Positions 1 to 6,875 of a stretch of 16,098 nucleotides of DNA are shown here, piece by piece. Source of the DNA: Bacteroidota bacterium (GTDB taxonomy: Bacteria > Bacteroidota > Bacteroidia > Chitinophagales > Saprospiraceae). The notes under the pieces are model-generated. The model was given only the letters and a program-made list of their open reading frames with translations, ran no database searches and had not been told where the DNA came from. The translations under genes were made by a program, and so were the position numbers. Every line of letters starts with the position of its first letter. Within the stretch, counting starts at the first letter, position 1. Where the stretch lies: positions 1 through 16,098 of the forward strand of contig QQUB01000734.1 of the NCBI GenBank assembly GCA_008501835.1. Reading direction: 5' to 3'.

Positions 1-1242
1 TCCCGCTAACCTTTCAGGAACTGCTCTTATTTCTCCTAAAATGTTCTCCATAACATCTTTGAATTTGGAAGGGTGGGCAGTTTCGAGAATTATTCCAGTG
101 GTGTTTTTATGGTTCTCCTGGTAAGATTTTAATGCCAGATAGCCCACTGCACCGTGTGGATCTATGGTATAATTGAATAGATCTTTTACTTCTTTGACTG
201 CCTTTTTTGTCTGTTCATCAGTGAAAGCATAGCCTGAAATGTCCTCTTTCATAGTGTTCCACGTGGAACATTCATCCCTATTTACGGCTTTATATATGTC
301 CAACATGCGAGCAAAATTAGATGGATTACCCACATCCATGGCATTTGAAATAGTCCTGATGGATGGTCTTGGATTGAATTCTCCACTATCCAGATACTCA
401 GGAACAACATCATTAACGTTAGTTGCAGCAATGAAATGGTGAACTGGAAGCCCCATTTTTTGAGCTAAAAGTCCAGCTGTAAGGTTGCCAAAATTGCCGC
501 TTGGGACACAGAATACCACGTTTTTATCTTGTCCTTTGATCTGTTTCCAGGCCTCGAAGTAATAAAAAGATTGTGGAATTAACCTGGAAATATTGATAGA
601 ATTAGCTGAACTTAGTTGTAAAGACTGGTTTAATTCAGGGTCGAGAAAAGCTTGTTTTACGAGTGCCTGACAGTCATCAAAGGTGCCGTTGATCTCCAGG
701 GCAGTGATGTTTTTACCAAGAGTAGTCAGTTGCTTTTCCTGTAAATGACTGACCTTACCGGAAGGGTAGAGGATGACTACCTGGATACCAGGAGTGTCAT
801 AAAAGCCGGCTGCAACTGCTCCACCAGTATCCCCGGAAGTAGCCACCAGGATGATCAAATCCTGAGATTCGCCCTGGTAAAAGTGACTCATGAGGCGAGC
901 CATGAACCTTGCTCCGAAGTCCTTGAAGGCTAAAGAAGGACCATGAAATAACTCTAGAACATGCTTTTCTTCGTCCAGTTTAACCAAGGGAGCTGGGAAG
1001 TTTATAGCTTCTTCAACGATCGATTTGACCTTTTCTTCCGAAATAATCCCCTGAAAAAGGGCTTTGCAAACCTCAAATCCGATAGCTTCAAAACTATAAT
1101 CATCTATATTTTTAAAGAATGAATCTGGTAGTTTTGGAACGATGGAAGGCATATATAACCCCTTGTCTTCAGGTAAACCTTTTAAAACAGCTTCCTTTAA
1201 GGTGACAATATTTTCCGGATTATTGGTTGAATATAGTTGCAT
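1..1242 (-). CDS. thrC: Threonine synthase (partial at the left edge)
   Basis: PLP enzyme that converts O-phosphohomoserine to threonine and phosphate, the last step of threonine synthesis in the cytoplasm. Reading down from the ATG at 1240-1242 gives 414 codons without a stop to base 1. The usual length is about 430-435 residues, so only some 15-20 C-terminal residues are missing. The PLP lysine is Lys107 in the motif HGPSLAFKDFGARF. The phosphate-binding segment ATSGDTGGA (134-142) and the PSGNFGN motif (247-253) are present, as is the family N-terminus YSTNN. It starts 23 bases after the thrB stop, so the two are co-transcribed. Codons 325-330 contain a perfect parS-like palindrome (see the separate entry). 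Identification is firm; the C-terminus is not visible. Confidence 0.96.
   Translation of the reverse strand, partial: MQLYSTNNPENIVTLKEAVLKGLPEDKGLYMPSIVPKLPDSFFKNIDDYSFEAIGFEVCKALFQGIISEEKVKSIVEEAINFPAPLVKLDEEKHVLELFHGPSLAFKDFGARFMARLMSHFYQGESQDLIILVATSGDTGGAVAAGFYDTPGIQVVILYPSGKVSHLQEKQLTTLGKNITALEINGTFDDCQALVKQAFLDPELNQSLQLSSANSINISRLIPQSFYYFEAWKQIKGQDKNVVFCVPSGNFGNLTAGLLAQKMGLPVHHFIAATNVNDVVPEYLDSGEFNPRPSIRTISNAMDVGNPSNFARMLDIYKAVNRDECSTWNTMKEDISGYAFTDEQTKKAVKEVKDLFNYTIDPHGAVGYLALKSYQENHKNTTGIILETAHPSKFKDVMENILGEIRAVPERLAG
255..270. promoter_or_regulatory. parS-like ParB-binding site inside thrC
   Basis: The 16 bases TGTTCCACGTGGAACA form a perfect palindrome. They match the chromosomal centromere-like parS consensus (TGTTnCACGTGnAACA class), which ParB/Spo0J binds for origin segregation and loading of SMC. 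The site lies in codons 325-330 of thrC, encoding Cys-Ser-Thr-Trp-Asn-Thr. parS sites inside coding genes are common in other bacteria. It is the only copy I find in the window. The sequence match is direct; function is inferred. Confidence 0.8.
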
Positions 1243-1265
1243 GATAATGATTGTTGTTTTGGAAT

Positions 1266-2198
1266 TTAATACTTAATGGCACCTTCCTGATTGATCTTTG
1301 AAAGGTATAAAGTATGTTCTATTTTGTTGTCAGAAAAGATCTTGACCATTGCTTCGCCAACATTTTCTGCATCAAGACTATTGGCTGAAAGTGCAAAAAT
1401 TGAAGGACCGGCACCTGAAATACTACAGCCTAATGCTCCCGCTTTTAAGGCTGCTTCCTGTACTTCATAAAAATGTGGGATTAAACCAGCTCTCTGAGGT
1501 TCAACGATGACGTCTTTTAATGAGCGTTTGATCAAGCCCAAATCTGAATTATATAGTCCAATAATGAGTCCCCCAAGGTTTCCTCCCTGTGCAATTGAAT
1601 CCCTGAAAGGAACTTTATCTGCCAAAATATTCCTGGCATCCTTGGTCATGATATTGACCTTTGGATGGATAACGCTGGCATATAATCCTGGAGGAGCAGG
1701 TAACCGATGGACGTCAAAAGTCGCATTGTCCCGAATAAAAATAATTCCCCCGATCAGTGAAGGAGCTACATTGTCTACATGTAAAGATCCACTTGCGAGC
1801 TCTTCTCCCATAGCTGCAAAGGGCAATAGATCTCTTTTTTCAAGAGGCCTTTTCAGCAGTTCATTAACTGCCATTACCCCGGCAACTGCACTTGCGGCAC
1901 TTGATCCCAATCCACTTCCGAAAGGCATCTTTTTATGAATCTCCAATTCAATGCCTCTGTCCTGTTCTCCCAAATGTTCGAGCAATTTAAGAGCAGCATA
2001 ACCAGCAGTATTCTTTTCCAATTCGTAAGGGAGTTTTCCCTGTGCTCCGGTGATCTTTGTAATCCTTAATCCAGGCTTATCTGATAAGCGTGCAATGATC
2101 TCATCACCGGGTTTCTCCAGTGCAAAACCCATGGTATCAAAGCCACAGGCCACATTGGCCACAGATGCAGGAGCAAAAACCTTAATTCCAGTACTCAT
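1266..2198 (-). CDS. thrB: Homoserine kinase (GHMP family)
   Basis: ATP-dependent phosphorylation of L-homoserine to O-phosphohomoserine, the substrate of the next gene. The 310-residue product has the normal length for the family. It shows the N-terminal FAPASVANVACGFD motif (8-21), the GHMP ATP-binding loop PFGSGLGSSAAS (92-103) and the C-terminal glycine-rich motif SISGAGPSIFALS near residue 260-270. The start ATG at 2196-2198 sits just before the conserved N-terminal motif, so it is well supported. It lies between thrA (175-bp gap, with a hairpin and a possible promoter) and thrC (23-bp gap). The larger thrA-thrB gap suggests that thrBC may also be expressed separately from thrA. Confidence in function is high. 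Confidence 0.97.
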   Translation of the reverse strand: MSTGIKVFAPASVANVACGFDTMGFALEKPGDEIIARLSDKPGLRITKITGAQGKLPYELEKNTAGYAALKLLEHLGEQDRGIELEIHKKMPFGSGLGSSAASAVAGVMAVNELLKRPLEKRDLLPFAAMGEELASGSLHVDNVAPSLIGGIIFIRDNATFDVHRLPAPPGLYASVIHPKVNIMTKDARNILADKVPFRDSIAQGGNLGGLIIGLYNSDLGLIKRSLKDVIVEPQRAGLIPHFYEVQEAALKAGALGCSISGAGPSIFALSANSLDAENVGEAMVKIFSDNKIEHTLYLSKINQEGAIKY

Positions 2199-2253
2199 TT
2201 ATTGTAATATATTGATAATCAGTTAATTATATTGAATTTTAGCTGTATTTTAC

Positions 2254-2261
2254 AAAATTAG
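2254..2261 (-). promoter_or_regulatory. Possible -7 element of a thrB promoter
   Basis: On the minus strand this reads TAATTTTG, a full match to the Bacteroidota -7 consensus TAnnTTTG, about 55 bases upstream of the thrB ATG. I see no good TTG at the -33 spacing, so the call is tentative. If real, it would allow thrBC transcription downstream of the hairpin at 2313-2350. Confidence 0.35.
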
Positions 2262-2302
2262 CAGTTACTTTGAATAAAATCCTATTTTATTCAGGGATTA
2301 TG

Positions 2303-2350
2303 AACAAAATCAGAAACGGGTTGGAGGTTTATAACCTCGCAACCCGCTTC
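2303..2350 (-). terminator. Hairpin between thrA and thrB (terminator or attenuator)
   Basis: Bases 2317-2346 form a strong inverted repeat: CGGGTTG-GAGGTT, a 3-base loop, then AACCTC-G-CAACCCG, with one bulged G. Beyond a single mismatch the stem extends by GAA/TTC to 2313-2350. In the direction of thr transcription it is followed by TTTCTGATTTTG, an imperfect U-rich tract. It begins about 24 bases after the thrA stop. The weak T-tract suggests partial termination or an RNA-stability element rather than full termination. Confidence 0.5.
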
Positions 2351-2373
2351 TCAAGAGGAATGGTAATTCCTTA

Positions 2374-4830
2374 TTACGTGATGTAATTTCCGATTTTTAA
2401 TATCTCCGCAAATACACCGGCGGCAGTTACTTCAGCTCCGGCACCTGGTCCTCTTACTACCAATGGTCTTTCATTGTATCTGTCCGTTTTGAAAACAATC
2501 ATATTATCGCTGCCATCCAGAGAATAAAAAGGATGGCTTGAGTCAACTGCCTCCAGACCAATACTAGCTTTCCCTTCATCAAGTTTAGCAACCATTCTCA
2601 AAACGCAATTTTTATCTGTTGCATCTTGGAGTAATTTGTCAAAGTAGTCATCTGCTTTTTCAAGTTCAACAAAAAAGTCATCAACCGTTTTTGCTTTTTG
2701 ACAAGCTTCCGGTAAAATGTTTTTGATCTCCACATCATCTGCTTCTATATCAAGTCCTGTTTCTCTTGCAAGAATAATGAGTTTTCTTCTTACGTCAATT
2801 CCATTAATATCAATTCTCGGATCCGGTTCCGTAAAACCTTTTTCACCAGCTAGTTTAACCAATTGGCTAAATTTTGTACCAGGTTTGAAATTATTAAATA
2901 TGAAAGACAATGAACCGGAAAGAACTCCTTCAATTTTTAAAATGGTATCACCGCTCACGATCAAATCATTCAAAGTTGAAATGACCGGAAGACCAGCACC
3001 GACATTAGTTTCATACATAAATTGTACACCTCTTCTGTTGGCAATATTTTTGAGTCGGGTATATTGAAGGTAAGAAGATGAGGTAGCAATTTTGTTTGGT
3101 GTGGAAATAGAAATACTTGAATCAAGGATAGATTCATAATGACCGGCGATCATTTCATTCGCGGTATTATCAACGAAAATGGTATTGGAAAGATTCATAT
3201 CTTTCATATGTTCGATAAATCCTGGAATATTACTTACGGTTTCCGAATTTTCAAGTGCTTTTTCCCATGTATCTAAATTAATGCCATCTTCATTAAATGT
3301 CATCTTTTTGCTATTTGATAGTCCAATGACTTTTAATTCAATGGATTGTTGGGTTTTAAGGTGATCAGCATGTGCTTTGATCTGTTTCAACAATGTACTT
3401 CCTATAAGGCCTACTCCAATTATGAATAAGTGTAGCTCTTTGGTATCTGAAAGGAAAAATGCTTCATGCAAAGCATTTAGTGCCTTGGCTTCATCGGGCC
3501 GGTCGATGACAACCGAGATATTGAGTTCGGAAGATCCCTGGGCGATAGCGGTAATGTTAATTCCATTTTTACCAAGTGCCTGAAAAAGTCTTCCGGAGAT
3601 CCCTGGTCTGTATCGCATGTTTTGACCGATGATGGCAATAACAGAAAGATCATCTTCCACCTTAACAGGATCGACCTTACCGGAATTCATTTCATACTCA
3701 AATGTTTTTTCAATTTGGCGTTTGGCTTTTTTCGCCAGCGAAGGCTGGATGGCAAAACTTATAGAATGTTCAGAAGAACCCTGGGTAATGAGGATGATAT
3801 TGATACCTGCATCTGCAAGTGTTCCAAACAACCTGCCTGCTATTCCGGGAACTCCAAAAAGACCGCTTCCCTGAAGTGTGAGTAATGCAATGTCCGTTAT
3901 TGATGAAATACCCTTGACAGGAAGATCATTAGGATCTCCCTTATCAGTAATGAGCGTTCCGGCATTATCTGGTTCAAAAGTATTTTTGATCTGAACCGGA
4001 ATTTTTTTATTGAGTGCAGGCTGCAAGGTCGGCGGATAAATTACCTTCGCACCGAAGTGAGACATTTCCATCGCTTCCGCATAAGTCATGGATGGGATGG
4101 TAAATGCCTTTTTTACTTTCCTCGGGTCAGCAGTAAGTACGCCATTGACATCCGTCCAGATTTCCAACAGATCTGCATCAAGGGCAGCTGCGAGCAATGA
4201 TGCGGTATAATCCGAACCTCCACGACCAAGGGTTGTGGTAAGCGTACCTTTTGTAGAGGAGATAAAACCGGTGACAATTTGAACTTCCGGATGATTTCCA
4301 AAATATTCCTTGATATTGGAAAAGGTAAGATCCATCAGCACATTGGCCGAACCAAAGGTTTTATCTGTTTTGATTATTTTCCTGGCATCCAGATACGAGG
4401 ATGGGATTCCAGCTTGTTGAAGTGCTGCCTGAATAATGTAACAGGAATTCCGTTCTCCAAAACTCAAGACATAATCCATTGTCCGGGGAGAAGCTTCTCT
4501 TACCAGAAAAATTCCATGCAGCAGGTTTTTGAGTACCTCGTGATTTTTTTCCAGTTTAGGTTTTGAGCGTTCCAGGTTTTCTTCTGTCAACAGTTCTGCA
4601 ATTGCATCGATATGCCTTTGGCTGAATTGTTCGAAAAGTTCCAGGTATTTTTCATCACCCTTTGAAGCGAGTGAACTCATTTCTATCAATGAATCTGTTA
4701 CTCCGCCGAAAGCTGAAAATACTACTGCAAATTTTTCTCCTTGTGCGTAATAGCTCTTTAAGATGTCCATGATCATCCGAATGCGCTCTGGTTTGGCAAC
4801 GGATGACCCTCCGAATTTTAATACCTTCAT
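2374..4830 (-). CDS. thrA: Bifunctional aspartokinase / homoserine dehydrogenase
   Basis: Catalyses the first and third steps from aspartate toward threonine and methionine: ATP-dependent phosphorylation of aspartate, and NAD(P)H reduction of aspartate semialdehyde to homoserine. The 818 residues match the E. coli ThrA/MetL fusion length. The kinase domain spans about 1-290, with KFGGSS at 5-10 and GRGGSDYTAS at 202-211. Two ACT regulatory units follow (about 308-455), each with a QGSSE motif (350-354, 431-435), the arrangement of threonine-sensitive ThrA. The dehydrogenase spans about 465-815, with the GVGLIG dinucleotide motif at 472-477, GVLSGSLSFIFN and the catalytic DPRIDINGIDVRRK stretch. 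The ATG at 4828-4830 directly precedes the conserved MKVLKFGGSS. It is the first gene of the thrABC operon. Feedback inhibition by threonine is expected from the family but is not proven by sequence. Confidence 0.97.
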   Translation of the reverse strand: MKVLKFGGSSVAKPERIRMIMDILKSYYAQGEKFAVVFSAFGGVTDSLIEMSSLASKGDEKYLELFEQFSQRHIDAIAELLTEENLERSKPKLEKNHEVLKNLLHGIFLVREASPRTMDYVLSFGERNSCYIIQAALQQAGIPSSYLDARKIIKTDKTFGSANVLMDLTFSNIKEYFGNHPEVQIVTGFISSTKGTLTTTLGRGGSDYTASLLAAALDADLLEIWTDVNGVLTADPRKVKKAFTIPSMTYAEAMEMSHFGAKVIYPPTLQPALNKKIPVQIKNTFEPDNAGTLITDKGDPNDLPVKGISSITDIALLTLQGSGLFGVPGIAGRLFGTLADAGINIILITQGSSEHSISFAIQPSLAKKAKRQIEKTFEYEMNSGKVDPVKVEDDLSVIAIIGQNMRYRPGISGRLFQALGKNGINITAIAQGSSELNISVVIDRPDEAKALNALHEAFFLSDTKELHLFIIGVGLIGSTLLKQIKAHADHLKTQQSIELKVIGLSNSKKMTFNEDGINLDTWEKALENSETVSNIPGFIEHMKDMNLSNTIFVDNTANEMIAGHYESILDSSISISTPNKIATSSSYLQYTRLKNIANRRGVQFMYETNVGAGLPVISTLNDLIVSGDTILKIEGVLSGSLSFIFNNFKPGTKFSQLVKLAGEKGFTEPDPRIDINGIDVRRKLIILARETGLDIEADDVEIKNILPEACQKAKTVDDFFVELEKADDYFDKLLQDATDKNCVLRMVAKLDEGKASIGLEAVDSSHPFYSLDGSDNMIVFKTDRYNERPLVVRGPGAGAEVTAAGVFAEILKIGNYIT

Positions 4831-4866
4831 TACTGTGAAAATTTTGACTGGTCAGGCTGTGACTTG

Positions 4867-4874
4867 CAAAAGTA
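4867..4874 (-). promoter_or_regulatory. Candidate -7 element of the thrA promoter
   Basis: Reads TACTTTTG on the minus strand, a full match to the Bacteroidota -7 consensus TAnnTTTG, 37 bases upstream of the thrA ATG. This would give a short leader of about 30 bases. No convincing TTG lies at the -33 position. I see no threonine-rich leader peptide or other classical attenuator upstream of thrA. Confidence 0.5.
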
Positions 4875-4967
4875 TATTTTTTTTAGGAGTAATGCTATAG
4901 GGCCTCTGTTTCTGTATTTACAGAATTAAGTTAAAATGGAATCTCTAAAGGTCGGGATTTTGAGGAA

Positions 4968-4998
4968 TTGTAGAAATTAGCTGAAAACATTAAATTTA
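4968..4998 (+). promoter_or_regulatory. Candidate promoter of the dockerin-like gene
   Basis: TTG at 4968-4970, a 20-base spacer and TAAATTTA at 4991-4998 (one mismatch to TAnnTTTG) fit the Bacteroidota -33/-7 arrangement. The predicted start is about 40 bases before the ATG at 5047. The single mismatch is at the last G. Confidence 0.4.
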
Positions 4999-5046
4999 CA
5001 CGAATGCTATATCCCCGTCTTTTTAAACCTTGAAATTTTAAAACAA

Positions 5047-6522
5047 ATGAAAAGCTTAATATTCTTACTGCCCTTCCTTTTATTCTTTTTATTGGTTTCT
5101 GCCGGAAGTAACACTGTGAATAAGAGTACTATCGAGAAGAATCATCCGGTAACTTTTTTACAAGATACAACTGAGTATGTCAGCGGAAATTACAAGATAA
5201 AATTTCCAAAGGACCAACAGGATATTTTTGAATTGCTGGAGGATTCCATTGAAATATTTATTCCGGAAGGTTATCCGTTTACATTGGATATTGACGTGGA
5301 AATTATTGAAGTTTTCAGCCAGTTATCCTGTCCTTATTTGGTAAGGAGCTATGAGTTAATCGACTGGTATATTTGGGATGGTGAATCAGAATTTGAAAGG
5401 ATAGGCCGGGACGAAAATTGTAATGAAGAAGATGGAGATGAAGATATCTGGCTTATTGTTGAAACGGATAGCCTGGGAAACAGAACGGTTTATTTAGACA
5501 GAGACAGTATTTATAATAATCAAAATCCGCTGGTTGGAACCAATCGATGTGAAGGAGGTGTGTTGCCAACAGGACATTGGGCAAACAGCGATAATAATCC
5601 GGAATTATCAAATGTAGGATATTGGGTGTATTACCAAATTGTGAAAGTCGTAGATACACTAGCCCCGGAAATAATTTTGGAGCAACAACCTGTTGTCAGT
5701 GAATTGGATAATCAATGTGAATTTGTTGTGAATTTTAGCTTTAGAGTGGATGAAACGAATTCATTTTGGAAGTCATTGGATTCAGGAGAAATATTTCTTG
5801 ACACAGGCAATGATGGTGTTCTTGATGAAGAAGTTGAACCATCAGCTATAGACTCTTTACAACCGGGAGAATATTTATACACTATTTCCGATACGATTTC
5901 TGTTGGGATTCACTCCTATTTTATCTTTATGGAAGATGAGTGTCATAGTATTGATTCCATGACAATAGAAGTGGTTATTGAACAGCAAAATAATTTTCCC
6001 TTACAAGGACAGATCATGAGCTGGGACGGAGTGCTGTTGAAAGATGTTTTGGTGACTAATTCTGAAAACGTAAAAACTGATGAAACCGGGAATTATTCAT
6101 TATGCCTTGATTCAACTACTTCCCAGGTATTGCTTTCTCCTTATTACAATGATTATGCTTCCAACGGGCTATCAGGTATGGATATGATTGCTATTGGAAA
6201 ACATATTTTAGGAACTCAACCACTGGATAATCCATACAAGCTGATTGCAGCTGATGTTAATAACTCGGGGGATATTACGGTTTCAGATCTACTTGAAATA
6301 CAATCCGTTATTCTTCAAAATAATACCAGCTTTTCCAACAATACCAGCTGGCGGTTTGTGGATAAGCAGTTTCAGTTTCCTGAAAACTGGAACCTGGACA
6401 GTGAATTTCCGGAATACATCAATGTTCTAAATAACGGAACTGGAGAAGTTATCAACAAGGATTTTATTGGTGTGAAAATAGGGCATGTTGCAGGTGGGGG
6501 AGTAAATACTATCGGGGAGTGA
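5047..6522 (+). CDS. Secreted dockerin-like protein, apparently lacking a C-terminal sorting domain
   Basis: A 491-residue exported protein of unknown function. An N-terminal hydrophobic signal segment (3-19) is followed by an acidic, Cys-containing region. Around 200-220 the VVDTLAPEI phrase resembles the edge of HYR-like repeats. Residues about 318-355 look like a carboxypeptidase-regulatory-like beta module (QGQIMSWDGVLLKDVLV...TDETGNYSL). Residues 366-424 form a dockerin-type pair of calcium-loop helices, the second being DVNNSGDITVSDLLEIQ. The segment WRFVDKQFQFP...FIGVKIG is typical of large Saprospiraceae surface proteins. In such proteins the usual continuation is GDVNG plus further domains and a type IX secretion C-terminal domain. 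Here it reads GHVAGGGVNTIGE and stops. The stop lies directly before repeat-rich DNA, so truncation of a longer gene is likely but inferred. Confidence 0.85.
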   Translation: MKSLIFLLPFLLFFLLVSAGSNTVNKSTIEKNHPVTFLQDTTEYVSGNYKIKFPKDQQDIFELLEDSIEIFIPEGYPFTLDIDVEIIEVFSQLSCPYLVRSYELIDWYIWDGESEFERIGRDENCNEEDGDEDIWLIVETDSLGNRTVYLDRDSIYNNQNPLVGTNRCEGGVLPTGHWANSDNNPELSNVGYWVYYQIVKVVDTLAPEIILEQQPVVSELDNQCEFVVNFSFRVDETNSFWKSLDSGEIFLDTGNDGVLDEEVEPSAIDSLQPGEYLYTISDTISVGIHSYFIFMEDECHSIDSMTIEVVIEQQNNFPLQGQIMSWDGVLLKDVLVTNSENVKTDETGNYSLCLDSTTSQVLLSPYYNDYASNGLSGMDMIAIGKHILGTQPLDNPYKLIAADVNNSGDITVSDLLEIQSVILQNNTSFSNNTSWRFVDKQFQFPENWNLDSEFPEYINVLNNGTGEVINKDFIGVKIGHVAGGGVNTIGE

Positions 6523-6543
6523 GAAGGGATTCTTTAGTAGGAA

Positions 6544-6567
6544 GAGGATCGCTTCGACAAGATCCTC
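6544..6567. repeat. Hairpin GAGGATC/GATCCTC
   Basis: Perfect 7-bp arms GAGGATC (6544-6550) and GATCCTC (6561-6567) enclose GCTTCGACAA. It lies 22 bases after the dockerin gene stop. Without a following T-run it does not look like an intrinsic terminator on either strand. The CGCTTCGACAAG core resembles dispersed intergenic repeats seen in Bacteroidota, but that similarity is from memory. Confidence 0.45.
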
Positions 6568-6640
6568 GTGCACGTAGTGCCGGGACCTTGGATAATCATG
6601 GGATCCTTAATATAGGAATAGATCTCATCTGGGGTTATCT

Positions 6641-6790
6641 CATATGACGTCCCTACGGCACTCCTGGTGTTTTAGCAGGTTGAGTTTTACCTATAGAGCC
6701 GTCCCTATGGGACTAAAAGTCTCGTAGAGACCATATATGGGTACCCTCAAAACTGTAGAACAGAAATTAGTGCCGTAGGTACGTTATATG
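6641..6790. repeat. REP/MITE-like symmetrical palindromic element
   Basis: The outer ends are 22-bp inverted repeats matching at 20 of 22 positions (6641-6662 and 6769-6790, CATATGACGTCCCTACGGCACT at the left). Inside are further 13-bp palindromic cores: GTCCCTATGGGAC (6701-6713) and, inverted, GTCTCGTAGAGAC (6719-6731). Counting the two in the outer arms (6649-6661 and 6770-6782), four related cores sit in the order forward, forward, reverse, reverse. The element carries no ORF. Its composition and layout suggest a non-autonomous dispersed repeat. Confidence 0.65.
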
Positions 6791-6875
6791 ATTTTACAAA
6801 TCTATTGCATTGGACCAAGTGCTTGAAATTGAACGGTTTTTAATGGTGTATTACATCATTCGAAGAAATACTAAA

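Larger units (their letters stand above)
6523..6875. other. Repeat-rich intergenic region, no gene
   Basis: This 353-bp stretch between the dockerin-like gene (+) and ybeY (-) encodes no credible protein. It holds a 24-bp hairpin (6544-6567), a short GCACGTAGTGC palindrome (6570-6580) and the roughly 150-bp symmetrical element at 6641-6790, each described separately. The last 85 bases before the ybeY stop are AT-rich with no clear terminator. Confidence 0.7.

Noticed and set aside
239..933. Plus-strand ORFs within the left 1 kb
   Set aside because: They lie antisense to thrC, whose continuous frame and conserved motifs explain the region.
3622..3885. Two overlapping plus-strand ORFs opposite thrA
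   Set aside because: They are shadows of the ACT region of thrA, with no family features.
4831..5046. Threonine attenuator or leader peptide upstream of thrA
   Set aside because: No run of Thr/Ile codons and no strong hairpin with a T-tract is seen.
6566..6582. Possible second parS (CGTGCACGTAGTGCC)
   Set aside because: It lacks the CACGTG core and the flanking GTT/AAC arms. It fits better with the palindromic repeats nearby.
6737..6747. GGGTACCC palindrome as an independent regulatory site
   Set aside because: It is short and lies within the larger repeat element, so it needs no separate explanation.
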